Positions 45,842 through 53,885 of a DNA stretch of 64,000 nt are shown piece after piece (within the stretch, counting starts at the first letter, position 1; every line of letters starts with the position of its first letter). The notes under the pieces were generated by a model. The model worked only from the letters and a program-made list of their open reading frames with translations, searched no databases and had not been told where the DNA came from. The stretch covers positions 174,432-238,431 of the forward strand of contig NZ_BMLW01000009.1 of NCBI RefSeq assembly GCF_014645515.1, given 5' to 3'. Origin of the DNA: Oceanobacillus neutriphilus (GTDB taxonomy: Bacteria; Bacillota; Bacilli; Bacillales; Amphibacillaceae). The position numbers were made by a program, and so were the translations under genes.

Positions 45842-46588
45842 TTACATACATTGAAAGGATTCAATACTATTTAAATCCATTCCGAAGTAAACCCAGCGGA
45901 AACCATTCCAGCGAAAGCCGGCAATGGAATTTCTGCCTAGAAACGTCGAGAAGGCCCAAAATCCGTTGCCTCGATTTGGCCAAATATAGGTGAAGCGGAA
46001 CATGCAATGTCTGATGCCGCCAGGATCAACCGCAAATGCCTGCACCTGCTGCTTTTGCGGTACAAAGTTTGGCGGCGGTCCCACCGGAGGCTGGCTGTTC
46101 ATGCCGCCCATTTCTGCCGGGCCTGATTGCTGTCCAGGAGTTCCTCCACTCCCTGGAAAGTTTGGAAAAGATGGAGCCGACGGCCAATTTGGAGGAGCAC
46201 CTTCATTTCCTCCTCCACCCCCGGTGTTATTTGGAGGGCCGGGGAATACATTACCTATAAATTGATCTGTATCAAAGTCTGGGAATGGAGATTCATTACC
46301 GTTTCCACCCGGGAAGCCAGGGAAAAAGTTGCCGATTCGCTCCTGGGGCGGCAAGTTTTGCTGTCCATGTTGATGTTGGTACGGCATATTATCAGTAGAC
46401 TGCTGCTCTTGATAATAGTCTCCTGGCCCGCCAGTTTCCCCCTCCGGCCCCTCTGGACTCCCTGCAAAGAATCCATTGGAATATTCATGCTGTGGAGCCG
46501 GTTGAAAATAGTTGTTCAGCATCTTCCCGGGCAGGTTATTCTGTTTGTTTTCCTCGCCGTTTGGATGCGGTGGTTGAAAATAATTCAT
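45842..46588 (-). CDS. Pro/Gly/Asn-rich protein with aromatic C-terminal domain
   Basis: The 248-residue protein has two parts. Residues 1-185 are low-complexity, rich in Pro, Gly, Asn and Gln, with recurring NYFQP, FPGFPGG and FPNFPGSGG elements and no signal peptide. Residues 190-248 are an ordered, aromatic domain: RHCMFRFTYIWPNRGNGFW, then AGFRWNGFRWVYFGMDL and a final FQC. I recall this C-terminal pattern from uncharacterised Bacillus proteins but cannot name it. Surface or spore-coat association is conjecture from composition. AGGAGG precedes the ATG. Confidence 0.7.
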   Translation of the reverse strand: MNYFQPPHPNGEENKQNNLPGKMLNNYFQPAPQHEYSNGFFAGSPEGPEGETGGPGDYYQEQQSTDNMPYQHQHGQQNLPPQERIGNFFPGFPGGNGNESPFPDFDTDQFIGNVFPGPPNNTGGGGGNEGAPPNWPSAPSFPNFPGSGGTPGQQSGPAEMGGMNSQPPVGPPPNFVPQKQQVQAFAVDPGGIRHCMFRFTYIWPNRGNGFWAFSTFLGRNSIAGFRWNGFRWVYFGMDLNSIESFQCM

Positions 46589-46714
46589 AATTTTCCTCCT
46601 CTATTAGGCTGATGTTCCCTAATAGCATATGAGGCATCTGTATTATTTGCGCTTCATAACAAACAGATTGGGCGGAATAACCAGACAACGGAAAATGAAT
46701 CTAAATGATATACA

Positions 46715-47335
46715 CTACAGTCTATCTACAGCTTCCTTAATATTATCTGCTTCAGTAACAGCAGTAATAAAAGAAACGCCATCAGCGCCTGCTTCTATAA
46801 CAGAGCTTGCGTTTTCTATCTGAATCCCGCCGATTGCCACAACAGGCATTTCTGGAAATTGCAAACGGATGGTATGAATCCATTCTAAGCCTACTTCCTG
46901 TTTTGCATCTTCTTTTGTAGAGGTTGCAAAAATTGGTCCGACACCAATATAATCCACTAAATCGAGCGGACTTTGATCAAGCTCCTGCTGTGTAGATATG
47001 GACAGGCCAATGATTTTATCCGGGAACTTAGCACGAACTTCCCTGACAGGCATATCATCCTGACCTACATGTATACCGTCTGCATCCAACTCTTCAGCAA
47101 GCTCAATATTATCATTAATAAAAAATGGAATATCATGATTTCTGCATTGCTCTCTTAAGCTTTTACCCAGTTTAAGTTTTTCCTCACCATTTAACGAACC
47201 GGTGCCTTTCTCCCGAAATTGAAATGCCGTAATGCCTGCAGCGAGTGCCTCCTCTAAAACAGCGTAAGGATCTCTGTGGCAATTTTGGCTTCCCATAATA
47301 AAATATTTTCTTAGTTGTTGTCTATTAAATTCCAT
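46715..47335 (-). CDS. thiE: Thiamine-phosphate synthase
   Basis: ThiE joins HMP pyrophosphate and thiazole phosphate. The 206-residue TIM-barrel protein has QFREKG, NDNIELAEELDADGIHVGQDDM, a YIGVGPIFATSTKED phosphate loop and VVAIGGI. It overlaps the thiM stop by 11 bases; GGAGG inside thiM, seven bases before the ATG, supports the start. It ends the TPP-riboswitch-controlled salvage operon. Confidence 0.94.
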   Translation of the reverse strand: MEFNRQQLRKYFIMGSQNCHRDPYAVLEEALAAGITAFQFREKGTGSLNGEEKLKLGKSLREQCRNHDIPFFINDNIELAEELDADGIHVGQDDMPVREVRAKFPDKIIGLSISTQQELDQSPLDLVDYIGVGPIFATSTKEDAKQEVGLEWIHTIRLQFPEMPVVAIGGIQIENASSVIEAGADGVSFITAVTEADNIKEAVDRL

Positions 47336-48110
47336 CTACCGTTCCTCCATTTAATTGCTTGGGTGTAAAGGATAAAGCATCAATAAAGCTTGGTAAAAAG
47401 GTTCCCGGTCCTTGCACATGAGGTTCCCTTGCTGCATGCTCTGCGGCCAGTCCGTAGAAGCTGAGTGCTGAACGAAGCTGTTCCACGACCGGATAGGATG
47501 TAGTCAGGCATGCTGCTGCAACGGATCCTAATAAACATCCTGCTCCAGTGATGCTGGAGAGAAGCGGATGCCCAGTCTGATTATAAATTAATTTCTGCTC
47601 AGCATAGATAACATCCGTTTTTCCAGTAACTACAATCGCAGTATCAAATTGTTTACCAGCCTTTTCTGCAATATCATCTATATTTCCTTCACCGACAGAA
47701 TCTACTCCGCGTGTTTGAATATCGGCATTAACCAAGGAAGCAATTTCACCTGCATTCCCTTTGATGACTGTTGGATGCACTTCTTGTAAAATTCTTTCGA
47801 TTATTTCTTTCCGAAAAGAGGTTGCTGCCACACCGACAGGATCAAGAACAACAGGGATACCTTTTTCATTGGCAGCTTTTCCTGCTGCAATCATTGCTTC
47901 GACTTCATTCTCTAAAATCGTGCCAATATTTAAAACAAGTGCATCCGCAATTTTAGCCATATCTGCTGCTTCCTTTAATTCCTTTGCCATAACAGGACTG
48001 CCGCCAAAAGCGAGCAGCCCATTAGCACTAAAATTCATAACAACCTGATTGGTTAAATGATGGACAAGCGGCGTATTGTTTCTGACTTGCTGGATAATAT
48101 CAGGATTCAT
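47325..48110 (-). CDS. thiM: Hydroxyethylthiazole kinase
   Basis: ThiM phosphorylates the salvaged thiazole moiety. The 261-residue ribokinase-like protein has NTPLVHHLTNQVVMNFSANGLLA at the N-terminus, VLDPVGVAATSFRKE, and the catalytic anion hole SITGAGCLLGSV. I chose the ATG at 48110 (MNPDIIQQV); the longer frame lies inside thiD. It overlaps the thiD end by 11 bases. Confidence 0.94.
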   Translation of the reverse strand: MNPDIIQQVRNNTPLVHHLTNQVVMNFSANGLLAFGGSPVMAKELKEAADMAKIADALVLNIGTILENEVEAMIAAGKAANEKGIPVVLDPVGVAATSFRKEIIERILQEVHPTVIKGNAGEIASLVNADIQTRGVDSVGEGNIDDIAEKAGKQFDTAIVVTGKTDVIYAEQKLIYNQTGHPLLSSITGAGCLLGSVAAACLTTSYPVVEQLRSALSFYGLAAEHAAREPHVQGPGTFLPSFIDALSFTPKQLNGGTVDGI

Positions 48111-48921
48111 GCGTAATCTCCTTTCCGGCATTTTCACGGATTGCCCAGTGGTTTGTCGGGCCATTTCCTTTTCCAAGTGCAAATGATTTGGAGATAGCGG
48201 CAGTTACAAAAGCTTTTGCATGCTTTACCGCCTCTGGGAGTGGATAATCTTTCCCTAAATAAGCAGCAATGGCAGCAGCATAGGTACAGCCGGTTCCATG
48301 CGTATTTTTCGTATCAATACGATCTGCAGCATAGCTGTGCATCTGCTTGCCGTCATAAAGAAAATCGACAGCCTGACCTTTCAGATGCCCTCCTTTAACT
48401 AAGGCAGCATCCACACCATACTCATGAACGAGATATTCTGCAGCACTTTTCATATCATCTGTAGACTCAATAGATAAGCCGGTCAGAAATTCTGCTTCCG
48501 GAATATTTGGTGTAACAACCGTCGTTAAAGGAAGAAGATACTGACGCAAAAAGTTACGGGCCTCTTTATTTATTAAAGCATCACCGCTGGTCGCAACCAT
48601 AACAGGATCCATCACATATGGTGCATCAATCTTTTCTAATTTTTTAGCGATTAATTCCATCATTGGCTTGCTTGCAATCATTCCTGTCTTTACTGCATGG
48701 ATTGGCATGTCTTCGATGACTGCATCCAGCTGGTCCTCAATCATAGAAAGCGGCATATGCTCGACAGAACGGACACCTGTTGTATTTTGGGCTACAACAG
48801 AAGTAATAACAGACATACCATAGGTTTTTAACTCTTGAAATGTTTTTAAATCTGCCTGAATTCCAGCACCACCGCTTGGATCAGTGCCGGCAATGGTTAA
48901 TGCACAACGAACCTGACTCAT
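48100..48921 (-). CDS. thiD: Hydroxymethylpyrimidine/phosphomethylpyrimidine kinase
   Basis: ThiD phosphorylates HMP twice. The 273 residues contain IAGTDPSGGAGIQADLKTFQEL, YVMDPVMVATSGDALI, a VVTPNIPEAEFLTG block and the anion hole KNTHGTGCTYAAAIAAYL. It lies 32 bases after thiW and overlaps thiM. Together thiW, thiD, thiM and thiE form a salvage rather than a de novo thiamine operon. Confidence 0.94.
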   Translation of the reverse strand: MSQVRCALTIAGTDPSGGAGIQADLKTFQELKTYGMSVITSVVAQNTTGVRSVEHMPLSMIEDQLDAVIEDMPIHAVKTGMIASKPMMELIAKKLEKIDAPYVMDPVMVATSGDALINKEARNFLRQYLLPLTTVVTPNIPEAEFLTGLSIESTDDMKSAAEYLVHEYGVDAALVKGGHLKGQAVDFLYDGKQMHSYAADRIDTKNTHGTGCTYAAAIAAYLGKDYPLPEAVKHAKAFVTAAISKSFALGKGNGPTNHWAIRENAGKEITHES

Positions 48922-48953
48922 AATAAAAATCCTCCTTAGGATTGTAAAATAAT

Positions 48954-49445
48954 TTATTTTGTTAAAGAAAACTGCCGTGCCGGTAAACGGCTGACCAGCA
49001 GCCAGCCGATCAAAGCACCGGAGACGCTGCTGACAATAAACGGCGGGATAAATGCAAGTGCTCCCACTGAGCTCCCCATCAGGAGATTTGCAATAGGAAC
49101 AGCAAAGAATGAACCGATAATCCCTGTTCCAATTATTTCTCCAAAAGCCGCCATAGAATATCTTTGTGTTTTCTTATACAATACCCCCGCAACAAATGCT
49201 CCAATCATTGCTCCGGGAAAAGCAACGATTGTGCCCAGACCTAAAAGATTTCGAAGCAGGCTGATCATTAATGCAATAATTACTGCCGGCCCCGGTCCCA
49301 GTATAATTGCAGCAATGACATTAATGGCATGCTGCACGGGATAAGCTCTGGCAACCCCTGCAGGAAACCAGAGCAATTGAGAGCCAATTGTTCCAATGGC
49401 TATAAAAACAGCCATCAGCGTTAATAAGCGTGTACGGTTTTTCAA
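48954..49445 (-). CDS. thiW: ThiW, thiazole precursor transporter S component
   Basis: ThiW is a small membrane protein of the ECF type, predicted to import the thiazole moiety. About 163 residues with five hydrophobic helices contain AIGTIGSQLLWFPAGVARAYPVQHAINVIAAIILGPG, the family signature. GAGGAG on the minus strand directly abuts the ATG at 49454, so the TTG at 49445, nine bases further, is the more likely start. Gene order thiW-thiD-thiM-thiE and the TPP riboswitch confirm the role. A structured repeat begins about 20 bases upstream of the start. Confidence 0.9.
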   Translation of the reverse strand: MKNRTRLLTLMAVFIAIGTIGSQLLWFPAGVARAYPVQHAINVIAAIILGPGPAVIIALMISLLRNLLGLGTIVAFPGAMIGAFVAGVLYKKTQRYSMAAFGEIIGTGIIGSFFAVPIANLLMGSSVGALAFIPPFIVSSVSGALIGWLLVSRLPARQFSLTK

Positions 49446-49465
49446 TCCAATCATCTCCTCTTTAT

Positions 49466-49708
49466 GTCTAGCTCCAAGCGCCAATCTTTAGAGATTTCAC
49501 GTCATACCCTGCGGGTGAAAGTCAACATCGATTTAAAGTAAAGGAAGGCCGACTAAAAGCAGGCTGAAGCCTAACGTCGGCATACCCCTAAAGGGGCATG
49601 TTTCCTTTATCTCAAGGGTGAAGGAAGTTCGACTAAAGTCGAACCCCCCCAAAGATCGGGGGCGCAATCTCTACGTTTTTAAGCGGGCGCTTTTCGCTTT
49701 TCTTTTTG
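49466..49708 (+). repeat. Structured intergenic repeat, copy C, inside the thi leader
   Basis: About 243 bases with a GTCTAGCTCCAAGCGCC start, internal TTCCTTTATCTCA and an end of TACGTTTTTAAGCGGGCGCTT, the same family and orientation as 5398-5619. Terminal arms AAGCGCC and GGCGCTT pair; in the other copy the arms are AAGCGTC and GACGCTT, a compensatory change. Inner hairpins (CCTAAAGG, GTTCGACTAAAGTCGAAC, CCCCC/GGGGG) are visible. It lies between the riboswitch terminator and thiW. Confidence 0.65.
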
Positions 49709-49737
49709 GAATGAAAAGTAAACTACTTTGTAAAAAT

Positions 49738-49773
49738 AAAAAAATCAGGCTTTATAGAGAAGCCTGATTTGGT
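49738..49773 (-). terminator. Riboswitch-controlled terminator of the thi operon
   Basis: AAATCAGGCTT and AAGCCTGATTT pair exactly around six bases, followed by T7 on the minus strand, directly downstream of the TPP aptamer. Confidence 0.85.
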
Positions 49774-49804
49774 ATACTGAGAGTAATCATAAGTTGATTG
49801 ACTA

Positions 49805-49900
49805 CTTCCCTACGCTGGTATTAGCCAGATCAGGTTTGTAAGAGTCGGAAAGTAAGCATGCTTCCCTCTCAGCCCGCAGTTTTGGGCTCCCCTAGTAGTT
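49805..49900 (-). promoter_or_regulatory. TPP riboswitch of the thi operon
   Basis: On the minus strand CTAGGGGAGCCC, GGGCTGAGAGGGAAG, CCTGATCTGGCTAATACCAG and CGTAGGGAAG are the conserved TPP (thi box) blocks in order. A terminator follows 32 bases on, so thiamine pyrophosphate should stop transcription of thiW-thiD-thiM-thiE. Confidence 0.95.
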
Positions 49901-50027
49901 GCTTTTCATTATTTTCTTTGAATCTACTGTATCAAAGATTCAACTGTTTGTCATGAAATAATAATCAGGCTTAAAAGCTATCAGAATAAAATGGAATGAA
50001 GTTTTTATGGATAGAGAGGTATAAAGC

Positions 50028-51080
50028 ATGTTAAGAATGAACGGAATTGAATATCGTCAAGGAGATCAAACATTATTTCCGAGGATAGATATAGAAATAA
50101 AACCTGGAGAAATTAAAGCGATTCAGTCCACTGTTAATGTCCGTGCGATATTATTGCAGATGATTGCCGGAGAAGAAAGTATACGAAAAGGTTCTATTCA
50201 GATACAGCATAAAACATTGGCGGAGGATAAGCAGAAATACTTTTCTTCTTTAGGAATTTGCTGGTATGAAGAAGGTATTTATGAACGGTTGCAGGTACAG
50301 GAATATTTGGCATTTATCGGGTCCTTATATCAAAGCAAGGCTTCCATAAAGGAAGTTCTACAGCTGATTCAACTGGAGGAAAAAGCAAGATGGAAAATGC
50401 ATCAGTTGAACCGTTCTGAAAAGCGCCGGGTCCAGTTCGGCAGAATATTAATGCAGAAAGCAGAAATTGTGGTTTTTGAAGAGCCTGAGGTAAATGTGGA
50501 TTTGGAAACGAAACGTGTACTTCATCAATTTGTCGGGATTTTGCAGGAACAACAAAAAGCGGTACTTATTTTAACAACAAGCACGGAGAGTGCCATTACA
50601 ATTGCGGATACAGTCTATCGTTTAGATGAACAGGGCCTGCATCAAATCGAAGTTGAAACAGAGGAGAAAGGCAGGTTGAAATCTTTAGAAACAGATGGGA
50701 TAGAATCAGAGGAAGAAGAGGTTCAAGTACAGCAAAGCTTTCAGTTAAATAAAATTTCTGCCAAAGTAGAGGAGAAAATTATTTTATTTGACCCACAGGA
50801 AATCGACTATATTGAAAGCCAGAATGGTCAAACATATCTGTATACGCGTGGGGAAGGATTTCCAACAGGTCTTACCTTAAAAGAATTAGAACAGCGTTTA
50901 TCTCACCAAGGCTTCTTTCGCTGTCACCGCTCTTATATTGTGAATCTTCAAAAAATAAGAGAGGTTATTACATGGACCAGAAACAGTTACAGCTTATCCC
51001 TTATTGATAAAAAAAGCTCCCAGGTTCCATTATCGAAATCAAAATTGAACGAGCTAAAGGAATTATTGGGAGTAGAATAA
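50028..51080 (+). CDS. Degenerate ABC ATPase fused to a LytTR DNA-binding domain
   Basis: The 350-residue protein has two parts. Residues 1-205 follow an ABC ATPase along its length, but the catalytic motifs are lost: the Walker A position reads AIQSTVNVRAILLQMIAG with no GxxGxGKS, the signature reads LNRSEKRRV for LSGGEKRRV, Walker B reads VVFEEP, and the switch histidine is replaced in ILTTSTES. After an acidic linker (210-235), residues 245-350 form a LytTR domain (DYIESQNGQTYLYT, FFRCHRSYIVNLQKI, VPLSKSKLNELK). I recall this fusion as a recorded but uncharacterised architecture. It precedes a real ABC exporter it probably regulates. Confidence 0.85.
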   Translation: MLRMNGIEYRQGDQTLFPRIDIEIKPGEIKAIQSTVNVRAILLQMIAGEESIRKGSIQIQHKTLAEDKQKYFSSLGICWYEEGIYERLQVQEYLAFIGSLYQSKASIKEVLQLIQLEEKARWKMHQLNRSEKRRVQFGRILMQKAEIVVFEEPEVNVDLETKRVLHQFVGILQEQQKAVLILTTSTESAITIADTVYRLDEQGLHQIEVETEEKGRLKSLETDGIESEEEEVQVQQSFQLNKISAKVEEKIILFDPQEIDYIESQNGQTYLYTRGEGFPTGLTLKELEQRLSHQGFFRCHRSYIVNLQKIREVITWTRNSYSLSLIDKKSSQVPLSKSKLNELKELLGVE

Positions 51081-51094
51081 GCACAACTCAGCTT

Positions 51095-51127
51095 AAAATA
51101 TACTCCATTCATTGAAAATATACTGCA
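51095..51127. promoter_or_regulatory. Candidate LytTR binding site: 20-bp-period direct repeat
   Basis: AAAATATACT occurs at 51095-51104 and again at 51115-51124, each followed by n-C-A. The period is exactly 20 bases, two helical turns, matching the tandem half-sites that LytTR dimers contact. It lies between the LytTR fusion gene and the exporter ATPase. Confidence 0.6.
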
Positions 51128-51189
51128 CGATTGTTGAAAAGAGACTAATCTTTAGTCACAGGTAAATAACTGATCAGGAGGTTTTTGGA

Positions 51190-52038
51190 GTGGAGAATAT
51201 GATAGAAGTGAAATCTTTAGAGAAGATTTTTGGTGATAAACAGGCATTACATGATGTGTCCTTTCAAGTTAAAAAAGGAGAAACATTTGGCTTTCTGGGT
51301 CCAAGCGGTTCAGGAAAGACAACAACAATAAAGATTTTAACCGGCCAGATGAGGCAGAGTTCAGGTACAGCGAATGTATTTGGAGTACCAGTCTCAAAGT
51401 TAAACACATCTGAATATCGAAAACGTTTTGGTGTAGTGACAGATAATAGCGGTTTATATGCAAGGCTGACTATTTATGATAACTTAAAGCTTTACGCAGA
51501 TTTATATGGTACATCCTTACAGCGAATTGACGAAGCGCTGGAATCCGTTAATTTAGATTCCGAGAAAAAAACACAGGTCGCCAAGCTGTCTAAAGGAATG
51601 ACACAGCGGGTATTATTGGCAAGAGCACTTTTGCATAAGCCAGAGTTATTATTTTTAGACGAACCGACATCTGCATTGGATCCTGCTAATTCCAAGCATA
51701 TCCATAATGGTTTAAAAGAACTGAATCGACAGGGAACGACTATTTTTCTGACAACACATGATATGGAGGAGGCTGATCATCTGTGCAGCCAGGTAGCCTT
51801 TTTAAATAAAGGGGTTGTCCAGCTTTTAGACGAGCCGAAACAGCTGAAAAAACAGTATCGGGAAGAAATTATTGGTATCGAATTAAAGGATGGAAGAGAA
51901 TTAGAACTTCCCTTGAAAGCATCAAGTGCTGAGGAAATTCAACAATATATTTCCCGGGAAATGGTGGAGCGAATTTATACAAAAGAACCGACATTAGGAG
52001 ATATATTTGTTGAAGTAACAGGGAGGGAATTAGTATGA
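51190..52038 (+). CDS. ABC exporter ATPase
   Basis: The 282-residue ATPase is intact, unlike the neighbouring fusion: Walker A GPSGSGKTTT, signature LSKGMTQRVLLARALLH, Walker B LLFLDEPTSALD and switch TTHDMEEA. The C-terminal 60 residues are the regulatory extension of ABC-2 drug/peptide exporter ATPases. It starts at GTG eight bases after AGGAGG. The stop overlaps the permease start as ATGA. The direct repeat upstream suggests control by the LytTR fusion protein. Confidence 0.88.
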   Translation: MENMIEVKSLEKIFGDKQALHDVSFQVKKGETFGFLGPSGSGKTTTIKILTGQMRQSSGTANVFGVPVSKLNTSEYRKRFGVVTDNSGLYARLTIYDNLKLYADLYGTSLQRIDEALESVNLDSEKKTQVAKLSKGMTQRVLLARALLHKPELLFLDEPTSALDPANSKHIHNGLKELNRQGTTIFLTTHDMEEADHLCSQVAFLNKGVVQLLDEPKQLKKQYREEIIGIELKDGRELELPLKASSAEEIQQYISREMVERIYTKEPTLGDIFVEVTGRELV

Positions 52039-52742
52039 CATTTTCTGTAAAACGTTTTATGGCTATTTTTCAAAAAGACTTAAAAGATTTATATCGAAAT
52101 TTGTACATTTCATCCACAGCGCTGATGCCGCTTATATTTGCTGTCATATATAGTCGGATAGGGGAAATGCCATTAGCAATGCACCTATTTGTAATTACGT
52201 TATCCCTTGCTTTGGTTGGAACCTTTCTGCAATGTGCAATAATAGCAGAAGAAAAGGAGAAAAATACATTGCGCGGTCTGATGCTTTCTCCAGCTACACT
52301 GACAGAAATTATAGCCGGAAAAAGCGCTGTTACCATTGTGATTACGGTTATTGTAACAGCTGTTAGTATGTTCATCATGGATTTTTCACTTTCTGGAAGA
52401 GGCTGGTTAATTGCGGGGATTCTTCTATCTCTGATTTTCTTTATCGCTTTAGGAACTTGGATGGGATTAATCACAAGAAGTGTAGTGGAAGCATCTGTCT
52501 ATATTCTTCCTGTAATGTTTATATTTGGTATGGCGAATATGTTCATTGGGCTTGCTGATCAGTTCAGTTTTTTACAAGTATTAGAGTATACACCGGGAAT
52601 TCAGTTGGAAGAAATCGCTAACTTAAGTGAAGCAGGAGCTGGTTTTGATGAGCTTTGGAAGCCTTTTGCAATTATTGGAGCCTGGGTTGTAGTAACGTTA
52701 GTATTAACTGCTGTTACATTTAAAAAGCGGATGATGGATTAA
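52035..52742 (+). CDS. ABC-2 type exporter permease
   Basis: The 235-residue permease has six helices and the ABC-2 layout: a cytoplasmic N-terminus (FMAIFQKDLKDLYRN), then EEKEKNTLRGLMLSPATLTEIIAGKS, the coupling region that contacts the ATPase, and a C-terminal basic KKRMMD. It is overlapped with the ATPase gene. Substrate is unknown; related systems export antimicrobial peptides, drugs or haem. A terminator follows. Confidence 0.85.
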   Translation: MTFSVKRFMAIFQKDLKDLYRNLYISSTALMPLIFAVIYSRIGEMPLAMHLFVITLSLALVGTFLQCAIIAEEKEKNTLRGLMLSPATLTEIIAGKSAVTIVITVIVTAVSMFIMDFSLSGRGWLIAGILLSLIFFIALGTWMGLITRSVVEASVYILPVMFIFGMANMFIGLADQFSFLQVLEYTPGIQLEEIANLSEAGAGFDELWKPFAIIGAWVVVTLVLTAVTFKKRMMD

Positions 52743-52789
52743 GTAGGGAATAGATTGTTAATGAAATAGAAGCTGGTTTAATTAAAAGC

Positions 52790-52835
52790 AAAGCCATTTG
52801 TAGAGCAGAAGGAACTCTTCAAATGGCTTTTTTCT
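52790..52835 (+). terminator. Terminator of the LytTR-associated exporter
   Basis: AAGCCATTTG and CAAATGGCTT are exact complements around a 19-base loop, followed by T6. Confidence 0.75.
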
Positions 52836-53003
52836 TTGCAGTATAAGTTAATTAAGTATCTGATTCAAAGCTTCGCAGCTGTTAGTTTTCTTTAGATTGC
52901 TGCAATCATTATTCAAAAAATAGTTTGATTTTATTAATATGATGATGTAATATATAATTAACAAAAGTAATTTATATATTGCATTCATGGGGCGGAGTGA
53001 ATA

Positions 53004-53201
53004 ATGAGAAATAATGTGAAAATAACACGTGTAAAAACGTCAATGACCCAGCAGCAGCTGGCAAAGAATGTTGGTGTAACGAGACAGACAATTGGATTGA
53101 TTGAAAAAGGGGAATACAACCCAACGCTCTCACTCTGTATTGCAATAGCAAAAGAGCTGGAAAAAACATTAGATGAATTATTTTGGGAGGTAGAAGATTA
53201 A
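53004..53201 (+). CDS. XRE-family small transcriptional regulator
   Basis: The 65-residue protein is a single helix-turn-helix domain: KITRVKTSMTQQQLAKNVGVTRQTIGLIEKGEYNPTLSLCIAIAKELEKTLDELFW, the pattern of small XRE regulators that control a neighbouring membrane protein. A GGAGTGA site precedes the ATG. The TAA stop shares its last base with the ATG of the next gene (TAATG), so the two are coupled. It likely represses its own operon. Confidence 0.88.
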   Translation: MRNNVKITRVKTSMTQQQLAKNVGVTRQTIGLIEKGEYNPTLSLCIAIAKELEKTLDELFWEVED

Positions 53202-53653
53202 TGAAATCATGGATATCCTTTTTAATGCCGGATGATGAGTATAAGGAGAAAAAGATGCTGTATTTTTTAGCTGAAGGAGCAGTTCTGCTTTTTCTTTTCC
53301 TGGTAATCATGATTATCTGCAGTAATTTTATAAGCTTAGATACAGGTGTCATCTTATTAGCCGGTATAGCAATTTTCCTTTTTTATATTTTAGGAAGATA
53401 TACTCTGTCGGGAATCGAATATACCGATATTGCAACGGAAAAGGAATATAAAAGAGCGTTAAGAGCTCTTAAATCTAGAACAGCTTCTTTTGTTGTTCTG
53501 TTTGGAATCGGCTATCTGGTATATACAATGGCATCTAATGAAGCCAATTGGTATGATTTTTTTGGAATGGTAATAAGTGTTGGTATCATATCATTTTTAT
53601 TGGAATTCATTTCATTAAAAAAATCATATAAGAAAAATAAAGAGTTATTGTAA
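53201..53653 (+). CDS. Small membrane protein coupled to XRE regulator
   Basis: The 150-residue protein has four hydrophobic helices in two pairs (about 25-45, 50-68, 100-118, 124-142) separated by a charged loop containing TATEKEYKRALRALKSR. It starts at the ATG overlapping the XRE stop. I do not recognise the family. Such regulator/membrane pairs are common in Firmicutes and mostly uncharacterised. It lies 460 bases after the LytTR-associated exporter but separated by its terminator. Confidence 0.7.
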   Translation: MKSWISFLMPDDEYKEKKMLYFLAEGAVLLFLFLVIMIICSNFISLDTGVILLAGIAIFLFYILGRYTLSGIEYTDIATEKEYKRALRALKSRTASFVVLFGIGYLVYTMASNEANWYDFFGMVISVGIISFLLEFISLKKSYKKNKELL

Positions 53654-53830
53654 AGGTTTTTTTGATAATATGCAGAAAAATTAGGTTTGGATAATTTATT
53701 CCCCCTTGCGTATAAGATGTTGGGGTGGAAAATACACCAGGTCCAATCAAAAGAATAATTATCATACTTGTTTGATTGCAGTCATTATTTATTATTGGTT
53801 TATAAAAAAGATTATATTATTTCCTTATTT

Positions 53831-53885
53831 GCAAAAGCTATTTTTGAGCCAATATTACCGGGCTTAAGAAATAGCTTTTTTTATG
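53831..53885 (+). terminator. Terminator downstream of the XRE/membrane pair
   Basis: AGCTATTT and AAATAGCT with inner GAGCC/GGGCT pairs, followed by T7. It lies about 190 bases after the membrane-protein stop. Confidence 0.65.

Noticed and set aside
46127..46612. 161-codon plus-strand ORF opposite the Pro/Gly-rich gene
   Set aside because: It is the antisense of a low-complexity gene that has its own AGGAGG site and terminator.
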